Notes: a model not told the origin generated them from the letters alone. A stretch of 64,000 nucleotides of DNA from Chelydra serpentina (GCA_037349315.1 JBAIAC010000261.1:310001-374000), one strand, 5' to 3'. Positions 35,193 to 46,087 are shown, numbered from the stretch's first letter. Translations and numbers: made by a program.

Positions 35193-35800
35193 CATACAGG
35201 TATTGAACAAAACCGGCCCCAGGACCGACCCTTGGGTCACTCCACTTGATACCGGCTGCCAACTAGACATGGAGCCATTGATCACTACCCATTGAACCCG
35301 ACCATCTAGCCAGTTTTCTATCCACCTTACCGTCCATTCATCCTGCCCATACTTCTTTAACTTGTTGGCAAGAATACTGTGTGGAGACAGTATCAAAAGC
35401 TTTGCTAAAGTCAAGGAATAACATGTCCACTGCTTTCCCATCATCCACAGAGCCAGTTATCTCATCATAAAAGGCAATTAAGTTAGTCAGGCATGACTTG
35501 TCCTTGGTGAATCCATGCTGACTGTTCCTGATCACTTTCCTCTCCTTTAAGTGGTTCAGAACTGATTCCTTGAGGACCTGCTCCATGATTTTTCCCAGGA
35601 ACTGAAGTGAGACTGACTGGCCTGTAGTTGCCTGCATCCTCCCTTCTTGAAAGATTGGCACTATAGTAGCCTTTTTCCAGTCATCTGGGACCTCCACCGA
35701 TCACCATGACTTTTCAAAGATAACAGCCAGTGGCCCTATAATCACATTTGCCAACTCTTTTTGCACCCTCAGCTGCAGTGCATCCAGCCCAAAGTCATGG
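35193..35800 (-). mobile_element. CR1-type LINE fragment, reverse transcriptase
   Basis: The minus strand encodes PDDWKKATIVPIFQEG, then [32 protein letters not shown] with the first catalytic Asp, and [15 protein letters not shown] one-base shift around 35,380 and several stops make it dead. Some similarity continues to about 35,860. Confidence 0.85.
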
Positions 35801-35864
35801 AGGGTCCTCAAGAAATACCTTCAGAAGCTCTGGGGGGAATATCATAAGGAGAAAGTGTCTCTTT

Positions 35865-35929
35865 GCCTGACCACAGACTTGAACCCTCAGATTAAAAGTC
35901 TGATTCTTTACCAACTGAGCTAGCCAGGC
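35865..35929 (-). pseudogene. tRNA-Lys (TTT) pseudogene, T-arm deletion
   Basis: The minus strand reads GCCTGGCTAGCTCAGTTGG and CAGACTTTTAATCTGAGGG with anticodon TTT. About eight bases of the variable region and T arm are missing, leaving 65 nt. It belongs to the recurrent Lys block. Confidence 0.75.
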
Positions 35930-36119
35930 TCACATAGTGAGCTCTTCCCCTTACACACATAGCACTTAAAGGAAGTGCTAGGGCCAGGTTTAGTAGTGAG
36001 CTGTAGGTAGGAGGGAGGAAGAGTCCGGCCCACCTCTTCTCCTCTGGGCACCTAAAGCAGAGGCGGCTGGTGCTGATAACTCCAAGGTAAGGCTTAAAAG
36101 TCACAGAGAAACCAAGGCA

Positions 36120-36430
36120 ACCCCTCCCCCGAGGTGCTGCCCCACTGCGCTTTCCCCTGCGCCCCCCCGCTCCCCCGCCCCCGCCGCCATGCCGAACAGC
36201 TGAGAGGTGGCGGCTGGGCTAAAAAAACCACGGCTTTTCGGCGGGAGGTGGGAACTGGCCGGAAGGTGAGTTGGGTGTGGATGGGGGGGCCCGCGGGGAG
36301 CTGCTCACCCACCAATTTTTCCCCGGGGAGGAAGCGGGGGAGGGATTTGGGGAAGGGGCAGAGCCGGGAGTGGAGTTAGGGTGGGCCCAGGGGCGCGAGC
36401 ACCCACCGGCGCCGACAAAAGTCAGCGCCT
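36120..36430. repeat. GC-rich interspersed segment
   Basis: GC-rich sequence ends GCGAGCACCCACCGGCG and GTCAGCGCCTATG, wording I associate with a frequent turtle interspersed repeat. I cannot name it or mark its edges firmly. Confidence 0.3.
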
Positions 36431-36811
36431 ATGTTCCGGCATGTCTGGGTAACTCCACTGACACGTCTTTCAGTGATTCCAGCTGTTAGTGCGGGAGCCT
36501 CACTGCTAGTGCGGACTAGGCAGTTTATACATCAGAGACACTGTCCCCAAGCAGGACTAATGCTGAGACCTGGTGAGCAGTGATCTCAGATCTGTTGGTC
36601 TGCAGCAAGACTCGAAATTGAGTCTCAATCAGCTCGGTTGTTACACAGCGAAGACCAAAAGGGTCAAATGGTGCCTGGGCCCCTTAAGAAGAGCACAGCC
36701 CATCAAGTACCAGCACTTGGCTCTCCCCTCTCTCAACTCCACTTAGCATTGTTTGGAGTCAATCCTTGCCTCTGTCAGCCTGGGGGACTGGGAGAACAGT
36801 TCTGAGCAAGG

Positions 36812-36905
36812 GCTCCAGTTGCGCAATGGGTTAGCGCACAGTACTTACACGGCAGTGCTGAGCGGAGACATGCTGAGGTTGTGAGTTTGAGCCTCACCTG
36901 GGGCA
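36812..36905 (+). tRNA. Intron-containing tRNA-Ile-type gene with anticodon TAC
   Basis: The 94-nt gene starts GCTCCAGTTGCGCAATGGG and ends GAGCCTCACCTGGGGCA, the body of vertebrate tRNA-Ile(TAT). The acceptor, anticodon stem (CAGTA with TGCTG) and T stem all pair. A 20-base intron lies after position 37. The loop reads CTTACAC where the standard gene reads CTTATAA, so the anticodon is TAC, a valine anticodon. The T loop has TTTGAGC, losing the usual C56. TTTT follows at once. It is either a decaying copy or an anticodon-shifted tRNA. Confidence 0.65.
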
Positions 36906-38677
36906 CTGGTTTTCATTAACCCAATGGCTTTGCCCACTTCTTTGGCCCCATGGACCATAGAATTCCATCCCAGGGGACACTGAGGGGGGAGGAATCATAA
37001 ATGCCCCTTCACTAATCACCTCCTCTGCAGAGTGCAGGTCAGAAACCACAAATCTACAATCTTCCCTCCCTCACCGGCCCCTATGCCAGGATCTCTCAAG
37101 CAGAGCCTAGAGCGCTGCCCATCCTTTGAGCCCCCCGAAACGCTCTCAATCTTTGCTCCCCAAACCCTCCTTTCTACATGTGAAAATCCCCATCGGGGAG
37201 GGAGAGGAGCAGGGAGCCAGCAGTCTCTGTGGCAGAATTATCTACGGCAGCGCGCTGAGTGGTTGGGGGACTGAGCTACACCCCTTCCGAGCTTTTCAGG
37301 GATGAGATTTTGATGAATTCTAACGGAAAGAAAATCTCTCCTGTTCGGGCCTGTTTGTCACCTTTTGCCCTTGTACCCCCTCAGCCTCTGTTCTTCCGGA
37401 TAGGGGAGGTGCAGAGACAAGCCCCAGGCTTTCTGTCACAAAGTCTGTATCCACCTCTGAAATATTGCCACTCGAGAGTATGGCTCCCAATTCTCCCATA
37501 GAGGGATTGCAAGAGCGGCTACCCAGTTGGGCCTGGGTGTGTCAGAGATCCAGGCTATAGGGGGCAGGTGACCCAGGGCCTATAAGTCCCCTGCCTGAGG
37601 GGAGGTCTATGCATGTGGTGGCCCATAAGCACCACAGGTTTTAACCCTGTCCGCTTCCTCCTCTATGTCCCTTATTTACACAATATGGAAGTGCCCCTAT
37701 GGCTGGGGATGTGAGTTTGTGGGCACAGCATTGTGCAGTGGGCTTCCAACACAACCTATAATTCAGCAAGGGGTTTGCAGATGGACTGTGGATGGAGGCA
37801 ATTTTCTCTCCGCACAGCAGATGGGGGATACACTGGGACCAGCTTCTGGCTCTTTTTTGTGAACTGGTTCCCCGTGAGGACACACCAGACATCACTGCCA
37901 TCTACGTAGGGGGCAACCACCTGGAAATATTCTCCAGGCCCCAGCTGATTTGGAAAGTTAAACACGATATTGCACAACAGAGAACTATGGGGCCAGGCCC
38001 CATAGAAAACAAAGGGGAGCAGGGAAGAGAGAGCACAGAAGAGAAGAGAAGGAGAGATGGGATAGAAAAAAGCCTCTAGAGCGGGAGCAGATGGAGAGAA
38101 CCAGGGAGTACAGGGGACATGGTTAACCATCAGGCTGCCTCCTAGGCCAGACTGCCCAGCTTCAGGACTCAGAGGAAATGGAGCTCGCACCCCTACCTAC
38201 AGGACTCCAGGCACGACCAGACGTCTGGATCAAACGTCCCCTCTGGCGCTCAAGTCCCCTCTTGCACTCGGCCAGCTTAGCCACGGTGCCGCTGTCTGGG
38301 ACTTTTCTCCCAACTGCTCCATTTTTCATCAATGACAATGAAAAGGAAGGTGACAGGAGAGTAACTCTCCATTTCCCGCCAGACCTGCAGAGATTGTCTA
38401 TCAGGGTCTCTGTGCGCAGACATCCCCAGCGAATCACAAGGACGTGTGGCACAGGCTCTCGTGTTGCACAAATTGCAGTCGAAGCCACCGCCTTGCCAAT
38501 GCCGGTCACAGCAGCCTTTTCATCAGCTCCAGGCTCGTGATTTGATTCTTTCTAATGTTCCTCTTGAAAGAAGCCTTTTCCTTAGCAAGCAGTTCCTTGG
38601 ATTGCCAAGGGAGGCCTCTTCTGTTTCCTAGAAAGACATAGGGAAATGTGAACAGAAGAGACAAAAGCGATACACCA
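36906..38677. other. Unassigned region with duplicated 3' part
   Basis: I recognise no gene. The stretch 38,130-38,250 (CCCAGCTTCAGGACTCAG and TCTGGCGCTCAAGTC) is repeated almost identically at 53,980-54,118 in direct orientation. The rest shows nothing I can name. Confidence 0.5.
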
Positions 38678-38751
38678 AGGCACCACTGGGAGTTGAACCC
38701 AGGATCTTCTGTTTATTAGACAAGTGCTTTAGGCAGCTAAGCCATGGTGCC
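38678..38751 (-). tRNA. tRNA-Thr-type gene with anticodon AAT
   Basis: The 74-nt minus-strand gene starts GGCACCATGGCTTAGCTG, has a perfect acceptor stem (GGCACCA with TGGTGCC) and B box GGGTTCAACTCCC, the body of tRNA-Thr(AGT). The loop is CTAATAA where the Thr gene has CTAGTAA, so the anticodon reads AAT, an isoleucine anticodon. One anticodon-stem pair is C-A. TTTT lies about 17 bases downstream. It may be a pseudogene or an anticodon-switched tRNA. Confidence 0.65.
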
Positions 38752-39058
38752 TGCCTCAAGCAAAGATTTGCAACTGTTCCATTTGATGGTCGAAGACAAG
38801 ACCTGCCTATTCCAAAGTACAGACGTTCCCCATTTCCCTCAAAACTTGCAGACCTTGAGGTGTCTGGCTCTCTGCACACAGAAAACCCAGACGCCTTCCT
38901 TCCTCCAGACTGTGAGGCCAGTGGGCATGTGAGAAAGTTGCCCCATTAGTCACAGGCAGAAAATGGCCCTTCCTAGGAAAGCCCAAGTCCTGAAAAGAAA
39001 TGACTAGTGCGAAGGAGGGTACTGAAGAACTGCCTTTTGGAGGACATGATGCCTTTTA

Positions 39059-39131
39059 CACCTGACCAGGGACTTGAACTCTGGACCCTCAGATTAAAAG
39101 TCTGACACTCGATCAACTGAGCTAGCCAGGC
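39059..39131 (-). tRNA. tRNA-Lys (anticodon TTT)
   Basis: The 73-nt minus-strand cloverleaf starts GCCTGGCTAGCTCAGTTG with anticodon TTT in GACTTTTAATCTG. All seven acceptor pairs form, with G-T at two positions, and the anticodon stem is intact. The D loop (GATCGAGTG) is unusual. No T-run is near. It is the best-preserved member of the Lys block, sharing flanks with 1,188 and 54,623. Confidence 0.7.
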
Positions 39132-39429
39132 TCACATAAGAAAATGGCAAGATAGGTGCAGAAGAGAAACTAGTCAAGAAAAAGAGGGCGGGAAACAATA
39201 CAGAAAACCTGCTACTTTGGCTCCCTTAGCAGCCCTAGCCCCAGCCTGCTCCTCCATCTGGCACCCTGAGGCCTTCTTCTTTTTGTAGTTAAATCTCAGA
39301 TCCAGGAGAAATGGATCTCTTTGGGATGTGGCTCCACTCCTCCCCCTCCCTTGCGCCAGTAAACAGCTGTTCAGCGGCAGGGAGAGGGAGAGGGAGGGGG
39401 GAGGGGCGGGTACGTGGCACGCTGGGGGA

Positions 39430-39600
39430 AGAGGCTGGGGAGGAGCTTCTGCCTCCGCAGGAGAGAGCCGGGGGTGGAGAGAGCAGCCGGGTTGGGCCCC
39501 TTCAGAGCATGTACCGGGCACCATGGTAAATCCGGTACTGATGGTATCTGGGCCAATCCTGCATTGAGAGCACCTGCTAACGTCCCTGTGTGCTCACGAG
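39430..39600. repeat. Duplicated 170-bp segment, partner at 42,105-42,282
   Basis: GGAGGAGCTTCTGCCTCCGC through GCTAACGTCCCTGTGTGCTC is present at both sites in direct orientation with few differences. At 42 kb it runs up to the tRNA-Ala gene. Here no tRNA follows. Confidence 0.85.
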
Positions 39601-39794
39601 AAAACTGCAGGAACCGATACCAAAGCCTGAACACGAAACACAACTGCTCCCACTTCCCCAGTAACACCCTTTCCCTGCCCTCAATCAGAGACCAGCAGAA
39701 CGGAATCAAGGCCCATCCACGTCTCAGATCCCAGCCATGCCCGGCTCCCCTCTGCTGCTGACTCACGATGTTTTCCCACCATGGCCAGACGTTT

Positions 39795-40070
39795 AATGGC
39801 CACAGAACCCCGGAGAGCCACTGCTGCGGGGACCTGCCTTCGTCGCTGAAGATGCTCCTCACAGCAGCTCTGCCAAAGGGGATACGATGCTGTGGCATTA
39901 ATTAGGCGCAGAGTGTCCAGTCATCCGAAGAGTCGGTGTTTTTCTTTGTGGTTGCCCAGCCATTCCCCTCGGGCCTGACCTGCCCTCCAGCGCAGCCTCC
40001 TGCTGACACTTGAAACATAATAGTAGAGTCATAAACGGCTTCAACGCCCACCATGCCCAACCCTCACATC
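39795..40070. repeat. Duplicated 270-bp segment, partner at 53,275-53,545
   Basis: CCCCGGAGAGCCACTGCTGC through GCAGCTCTGCCAAAGGGG and onward matches the second site in direct orientation. It contains no gene I recognise. Confidence 0.85.
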
Positions 40071-40358
40071 TCGGTCCTGGGATTAAAGGTGCATGGTGGG
40101 AACATGCCCATATTATGCTATTAGTCACTGGACAGAGCTTTGATTTTCACAGTCTCCAAACACCTTCCCAGCATCCTGAAATCTAAGCGGGCATCTGACG
40201 GAACCACACACCTGCTCAAGGTACTGCTGATGTTCGAGAAGGGAGACAGAGAGGAAAAAAGCTCAATCCACAGGGACACTAATGAGCATGAATAGCCAAT
40301 GAGCTTTGTATGTAGCTACTTAGTCAATTGTGAACCTTCCTATCATTACTCCTTTGAA

Positions 40359-40379
40359 ATGATGATGATGATGATGATG
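40359..40379. repeat. ATG/GAT trinucleotide microsatellite
   Basis: Seven consecutive ATG/GAT trinucleotides, too short to be of structural importance. Confidence 0.85.
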
Positions 40380-40673
40380 TACACTTGACTTTCTATCCCA
40401 GTGTGCCATGGACTTCTACAGGTTGCATTAGCCAATCCAACCATTCAGCACTTGCAGATGGGTACCTCTGTATTGTGCCTGATTCTTGTACAGCTATAAC
40501 AGGCTGGTAGATGCAGATACTTTCCCCTCTTCTTAACCAGCAATAATATGAGCCCAGCCCCAGGCTAGGGCAGGGAAGAGAGAGAAAGAGCAGTAGGTTT
40601 TCCCTATTGTTTCCTGCTTCCTTTTTCTTGCATAGTTTCTCCTTCACACCAACTTGCTTTATTGTTTTCATGA

Positions 40674-40746
40674 CCATGGCTAGCTCAGTTGGTAGAGCAT
40701 CAGACTTTTAATCTGCGGGTCCAGGGATCAAGTCCCTGGTCAGATG
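40674..40746 (+). pseudogene. tRNA-Lys (TTT) pseudogene, inverted block copy
   Basis: GGCTAGCTCAGTTGGTAGAG and CAGACTTTTAATCTGCGGG with anticodon TTT are well kept, but the outer three acceptor pairs are broken and the T loop begins ATCAAGT. Downstream sequence to about 40,990 is the Lys-block flank, here in opposite orientation to 1,188, 39,059 and 54,623. Confidence 0.65.
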
Positions 40747-41641
40747 ATTAGCTATTCACTAGCATCTTAAAAAATGTGTCTCTTGGGAGTCCTCTTTGAT
40801 GTTACTTTTTCCCTTCAGGATTTTGCCTTTCCTAAGAAAGGCCTTTTTCAGTGTGGGATTGAAGGGGCAACTTCCTGACCTCCCCTCTGTCCCCGCAGGC
40901 TGGAGGAATAAAGGCCTCTGGGCAGATAGCAGGTCCCTCCCAGATGGCTGCGTTCTCACCTGGTGGAGGTGGAAGCTCGGTCTCCTTGCCTCTGTTGCTG
41001 CCTTCCCGTGAAGGTGCTGATCCGGCTGCCCTGTCTGACGCAGGATGGGAGGAATGTTTGGAGCTTTGGCTTCTGATTGCGGGGTCCCTCCTACAGCAGC
41101 GTGAGGTGGGCTCTGTGGGGAGCCTCTCCCAGGCAGAAGGTATCTGGGTGTTGCCAGTCCCTGCCAGGCTTGGGTCCAGCCCAGCACTGAGGCCTGAAGT
41201 ATCAGGGTACCGGGGGAGGAGAGAGCAGAACTGGTGGAGCTGGGGAGTGGAGCGCCAGGAGCCGCTCACCCCGCCTTGAGAGCACTTGTGGGGACTGAGC
41301 TGTCTTTGGGTAGGGGAGTGATGGGACCCCAGGGGATGAGGACAACAGTCTGGGGTCTCATTCACCCAGGCAAGGAAACACCCCTATGGGGGGGGGCAGA
41401 TCACTGACCCAGTGACTATGGGACATGTTGGTGAGCCCCAAATCCAGAATTAACACGGCAGATCCAGACACAGTCTAACATGGCTCCCCCTCTGATACTT
41501 TCAATAACTCTGTTATCAGTGCCTGGGAGTGTAATTTAAACCATAGGAACAGCCAGACTGGGCTAGACCAAAGGCCCATCTAGTTCTGTATCTTTTCTTC
41601 TCACAGTAGCCAATATCAGGTGCCCCAAAAGGGACACACCA

Positions 41642-41715
41642 AAGCACCACTGGGAGTCAAACCAAGGATCTCCTGTTTACAGAGCAGGGGCTTTAACCAG
41701 CTAAGCCATAGTGCC
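41642..41715 (-). pseudogene. tRNA-Thr (TGT)-type pseudogene
   Basis: The minus strand reads GGCACTATGGCTTAGCTGG and ends CCCAGTGGTGCTTT. The anticodon loop reads TCTGTAA with C instead of T at position 33 and a broken closing pair, and the T loop reads TTTGACT. It is the inverted, decayed relative of the Thr genes at 1,646 and 56,045. Confidence 0.65.
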
Positions 41716-42289
41716 TGGCTCTGGCTAAATCAGCCTATCTGCCCACACCTGACTCCCTGCCAACCCCCCACCCCCACCCCAGGTTCATCCACTGATCAGG
41801 AGCTGTGTGAGGTAACCTCACACCCCAACCGTGTGCCCCAATCCCCTGCCTGAGACTTTAGCCCCCCAAACCAGGAGCCCTTTCCTGCACCCCAAGACCC
41901 TCATACCTGGCCGCACACCAGAGCCTGAACCCCCAGCCAAGAGCCCTGACCCCCTCCCACACCCCAACCCCCTGCCCCAGCCTAGAGCCCCCCTCACAGC
42001 CTGAACCCCTCATTCTCTGCCCCACCCTGCAGCCTTCAACCCTGTACCCCAACTCTCAGCCCCAGCCCTGAGCCCCTCCCAAGCCCCTCTTGCCCAGCTC
42101 CGTTGGGTCGTGCGAGGCAGGGGAGGAGCTTCTGCCTCCGCAGGAGAGAGCCGGGGGTGGAGAGAGCAGCCGGGTTGGGCCCCTTCAGAGCATGGACCAG
42201 GCACCATGGTACATCCAGTACTGATGGTATCTGGGCCAATCCTGCATTGAGAGCACCTGCTAACGTCCCTGTGTGCTCACGGTGAAAAG

Positions 42290-43055
42290 CAAATCTGGAG
42301 ATGCTGGGGATTGAACCCAGGACCTCATACGTGCAAAGCACACGCTCTACCACTGAGCTATATCCCGAAACAGACCTGATGGCCTGGCTGTTCACACTCA
42401 GAGCCTGCCTCGTTCCAAAGCAGCCTCCCCCCCGCCCCACCCCCCCGATCATGCTCTCGTGGAGGTTGCTGGCTCATAGGGGTCACTTTGCAGCAGGGCC
42501 AGATTCTATGTGTGGGTCAGAGAGAGTGTGAGCCCTGGACTCAGGGTGCAGAGATACACTCAGCCTCTCCCCTGCATTGGGGGGGAGCTGCCATGGTGTG
42601 TGTGTGTGGGGGGAGGGGCTCTGTGGACAGCTCAATCCCTGACCTGGTGGCAGAAGTGGGGTGGGGAGCTCCAGATGTTTCTAGGATCTGCTATTTCCAC
42701 CTGCCTGTAAAGTCCAGTTTTCCCCGGCACATTCACTGCGGTGCAATTGGGTCACTGTGTCTATGGCTGACAGCAAAGAATCGCTCCCGGTTTCCCGTCT
42801 ATCTGCAGCATGATTAGCCTGTGTCGGTGGTTAATGGGGTGGATCGAGCTGTAGATTGTTATTCATTCCCCACCTGGACAGTTCACACAGTCCCTGTCCC
42901 GTGCAGATCTCCAGCACCGCAGCGACCCCGGTAGCAGCGGTTGGGTTTTCCCTGAGGCCTGAGATTTTCAGGGTCCTTTTTTCCCTCCACCTGGAGTGAA
43001 CTCAGCTTTTCCCCCGTCCCAGACACTCCATGAAATAACTGTAGCAGCCATAGGC
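42290..43055. repeat. tRNA-Ala duplicated block, partner at 12,890-13,330
   Basis: Beyond the tRNA both sites share GTCACTTTGCAGCA, and then GAGATTTTCAGGGTCC through CTCCATGAAATAACTGTAGC. This copy has about 350 bp of extra sequence (42,500-42,880) with weaker similarity to 51,050-51,250. Confidence 0.7.
42296..42367 (-). tRNA. tRNA-Ala (anticodon TGC), second copy
   Basis: The minus strand reads GGGATATAGCTCAGTGG with anticodon TGC in GCTTTGCACGT, and a good B box GGGTTCAATCCCC. Two acceptor pairs, 1-72 (C-C) and 7-66 (A-C), are broken relative to the copy at 12,978. TTTT lies about 10 bases downstream. It is possibly functional, more likely drifting. Confidence 0.7.
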
Positions 43056-43075
43056 GTGCGCAGCACATTTCATTG

Positions 43076-43998
43076 GGGTGTGCACCCAGGGAGCCCTGCC
43101 CTAGCCCCACCCCCATCCACTCCCTCCCACTTCCAGCCCCCTCAAAACCCCAAACCCCCCGTGCTCCTTGTCCCCTGACTGCTCCCTCCTGGGACCCTGC
43201 CCCTAACTGCCCCCGAGGACCCTACCCCCTATCTAAGCCTCCCTTCTCCTTGTCCCCTAACTGCCCCCTCCTGAGACTCCTGCACTGTAACTGCCTCCCT
43301 AGGGCCCTACCCCCTACCTGTCCCCTGACTGCCCCGACCCCTCTCCACACCCCCGCCCCTGACAGCCCCCCTGGGACTCCCACGCCCTATCCAGCGCCCC
43401 CATTCCATGTCCCCTGACTGCCCCGACCCCTCTCCACACCCCCGCCCCTGACAGGCCCCCCCCCGAACCCTTCACCCATCCAACCCCCCCCCGCTCCTTG
43501 TTCCCTGACCGTCCCCTCCAGAGACCCCCCCACCCCGTAATCAGCCCCAGGGACCCCTCCAACAATCCAATCCCCCTGTCCCCTGACTGCCCTGGCCCCT
43601 AGCCACACCCCCACCCCTGACAGCCCCCCCCCGAACCCTTCACCCATCCAACCTCCCCCGCTCCTTCTTCCCTGACTGTCCCCTCCAGAGACCCCCCCAC
43701 CCCCTAATCAGCCCCCGGGACCCCTCCAACTATCCAACCCCTGTCCCCTGACTGCCCTGGCCCCTAGCCACACCCCCACCCCTGACAGGCCCCCCCCGAA
43801 CTCTTGACCAATCTAACCCCCCCCTGCTCCTTGTTCCCTGACCGCCCCCTCCAGAGACCCCCCTGCCCCCTAATCACCCCCTGGGAACCCTCCAACTATC
43901 CAACCCGCCTGTCCCCTGACTGCCCTGGCCCCTAGCCACACCCCCACCCCTGACAGGCCCCCTGGGACTCCCACGCCCTATCCAGCGCCCCCATTCCA
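43076..43998. repeat. C-rich tandem repeat, about 165-170 bp unit
   Basis: Units start TGTCCCCTGACTGCCC and recur at about 43,319, 43,409, 43,579, 43,742 and 43,912. Three are full length and two are short (about 88 bp) with the ending CCAGCGCCCCCATTCCA. Less regular related sequence precedes them. The minus-strand reading frames reflect this composition. Confidence 0.85.
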
Positions 43999-44187
43999 TG
44001 TCCCCTGACTGCTCCCTCTGTAGGGCTGTTTTAACCCCTCCCGGGCAGGAGCAGGTAACCACCCCGCTACACCCACCCATGTCCCTTTTCCCATCTCTCT
44101 CTGCTCCCCACCTCCTGGCAGCTCTGTCTAGTGGCTGCTCCCACCCACACATTCAAAGTGGCAGAGGAAGTTCCCCCTCCTGGGGTG

Positions 44188-44345
44188 GGAAGGTTGCCTA
44201 GTGGTTAAGGCACAGGGTTCAGGTGTTCTGGGTTTGAGTCTCTGCTCTGCCACAGACTCCCTGCTTAGCCTTGGGAAAGTCACTTCCCCTCTGTGTGCCC
44301 TAGATCCCACCTGCCAAACGGGGCCAATCCTGACCCTGCCTCCTA
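44188..44345 (+). mobile_element. MIR/CORE-SINE-like element
   Basis: The head TTGCCTAGTGGTTAAGGCAC is tRNA-like, GGGTTTGAGTCTC is a B-box-like motif, and the body reads TCTGCTCTGCCAC followed by CCTTGGGAAAGTCACTTCCC and CCTCTGTGTGCC. The order and wording match ancient amniote MIR elements. Confidence 0.8.
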
Positions 44346-44499
44346 GGCTAAATCCATTCATGGCTGTGCGGTGGTGGGGGAAATGGAGATACCAGCTCCA
44401 CACAGAGTGGGGTCAGGGCTTCAGCCCTGCAGCTTCTGCCACTAGGGTGGGTGGGGCTCCCGAGCCGGGGACTTCAGCCCCACATCTTCTGCCAGGGTC

Positions 44500-44885
44500 C
44501 GGGGCCTCTCCTCTCTGCCCCGGTGTGGCTCCTCTTCCCCCTCCCCTCCCCCCCAGTGCAGCTTCTGCCGGGGTCTGGGCTTCTCCTCCCCCACTCCCCC
44601 CCGGCTCCTGCCGGACCCCGGCTTCTCCTCCCCCGCCCCAGCTCGGCTCTTCTCCCCCGCCCCCAGTGCAGCTCCCGCCGGGGTCTGGGCTTCTCCTCCC
44701 CCACTCCCCCCGGCTCCTGCCGGACCCCGGCATCTCCTCCCCCGCCCCAGCTCGGCTCTTCTCCCCCGCCCCCAGTGCAGCTCCTGCCGTGGTCTGGGGC
44801 TTCTCCACCTTCCCCCCTCCCCCACCCAGCATGGCTCCTGCCGGGGTCCGAGGCTTCTCCTCCCCCTAATCCCCCACTGCACCCA
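44500..44885. repeat. C-rich tandem repeat, about 110-bp unit
   Basis: GCTTCTGCCGGGGTCTGG-type unit starts recur near 44,561, 44,671 and 44,780, each followed by CTCCTCCCCCACTCCC and CCAGCTCGGCTCTTCTCC. Proline/glycine-rich reading frames in both directions are by-products. Confidence 0.8.
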
Positions 44886-45434
44886 GCCCCAGCCTAGCTG
44901 GGCTCCCCTGGGTCACCGGCTGCCTGATGTGGCCAGAGCGGAGCCTGGCTGGCCGGGAGCAGCCATACTCGCGGACGCCATGGCCATCAGCCCAAGAGGT
45001 GCGGGGCGGCCCTAGGTGAGCAGGGGCCGGCTGTGCTCCCGCCCGCACCTCACCCTAAGGGTGTTTTCGTGTGTGTGTGAGACTCACTCGGCCCCTGCCG
45101 GAGCAGGGAGGCAGGACGCAGCTGATCTGAGCCTGCCCAGCAAACAGCTGATCGCAGCTGCGTGCAGGCTGCCCCTAGGACACAGCCCCCAGGGGAGGGG
45201 GGAGGAGCAGCCTTCCGAGCCGCAGATCACTAGGGTGTGCCCAGGCACACACGCACACCCCGTGCGCACGCCTCTGTCGCCAAGAAACCAAGGGCAGGAA
45301 ACAGCAGCTTTCTCCGGCACGTTTCTCAGCTCATTTCCCCACCCGCTGTCCTGCAGGGGTTGGGGTGATCCCAGTGGCCAAAAGGGGAGAACCTCGCTGG
45401 GCAGTTAAGGGAGCTGGGAAAAGTAAAACTTCAA

Positions 45435-45506
45435 CTTTCTGCTTCGTTTAAAGCCAGGGCTCTTTTGCATGTCAGGCAAATGTGATAACCAGACACTAGA
45501 GAAACT
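45435..45506 (-). pseudogene. tRNA-Val-like pseudogene
   Basis: The minus strand reads GTTTCTCTAGTGTCTGG then TTATCACATTTGCCTGACA and TGCAAAAGAGCCCTGG, following the tRNA-Val pattern. The anticodon position reads GAC. The T stem and the first acceptor pair are broken. It flanks the 57-bp minisatellite on its left. Confidence 0.55.
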
Positions 45507-45540
45507 CTGCCACAGGGATCTGCCCCTCCCCTCAGAGAGC

Positions 45541-46052
45541 AACAGTGACACCAAGTGGACACGTGGGGTAATGCACACAGCGTCTCTCTCAGAGAGCAAC
45601 AGTGACACCGGGTGGCCACGTGGGGTAATGCACACAGCATCTCTCAGAGAGCAACAGTGACACTGGGTGGCCACGTGGGGTAATGCACACAGCGTCTCTC
45701 TCAGAGAGCAACAGTGACACCGGGTGGCCACGTGGGGTAATGCACACAGCGTCTCTCTCAGAGAGCAACAGTGACACCGGGTGGCCACGTGGGGTAATGC
45801 ACACAGCATCTCTCTCAGAGAGCAACAGTGACACCGGGTGGCCACGTGGGGTAATGCACACAGCGTCTCTCTCAGAGAGCAACAGTGACACCGGGTGGCC
45901 ATGTGGGGTAATGCACACAGCAACTGTCTCAGAGAGCAACAGTGACACCGGGTGCCCACGTGGGGTAATGCACACAGCGTCTCTCTCAGAGAGCAACGGT
46001 GACACTGGGTGGCCACGTGGGGTAACGCACCCAGCATCTTTCTGAGAGAGCA
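45541..46052. repeat. 57-bp minisatellite with an E-box in nearly every unit
   Basis: Nine units start GTGACACCGGGTGGCCACG at 45,541, 45,602, 45,657 and then about every 57 bp to 45,999; the copy before 45,657 is two bases short. Eight of nine carry CACGTG, the canonical E-box of USF/MYC-type factors. Each also carries the palindromic CTCTCTCAGAGAG. Because 57 is divisible by three, several frames stay open across the array and produce long artefactual proteins. Shorter arrays occur at 61,445 and 20,283. Confidence 0.93.
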
Positions 46053-46054
46053 AC

Positions 46055-46087
46055 AGTCCATCGCCTTAACCACTCGGCCACAACTAC
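46055..46087 (-). pseudogene. tRNA-Ser 5' half, truncated at the minisatellite
   Basis: The minus strand reads GTAGTTGTGGCCGAGTGG and TTAAGGCGATGGACTG, the 5' half of a type II tRNA-Ser up to the anticodon loop. Minisatellite sequence begins exactly there, so the 3' half is absent. Confidence 0.75.

Noticed and set aside
44190..44255. tRNA gene with GTTTGAGTC arm
   Set aside because: It is the head of a MIR/CORE-SINE; the body continues with the MIR core.
45541..46052. Possible CRISPR-like repeat array
   Set aside because: Units are contiguous without unique spacers and the genome is vertebrate; it is a minisatellite.
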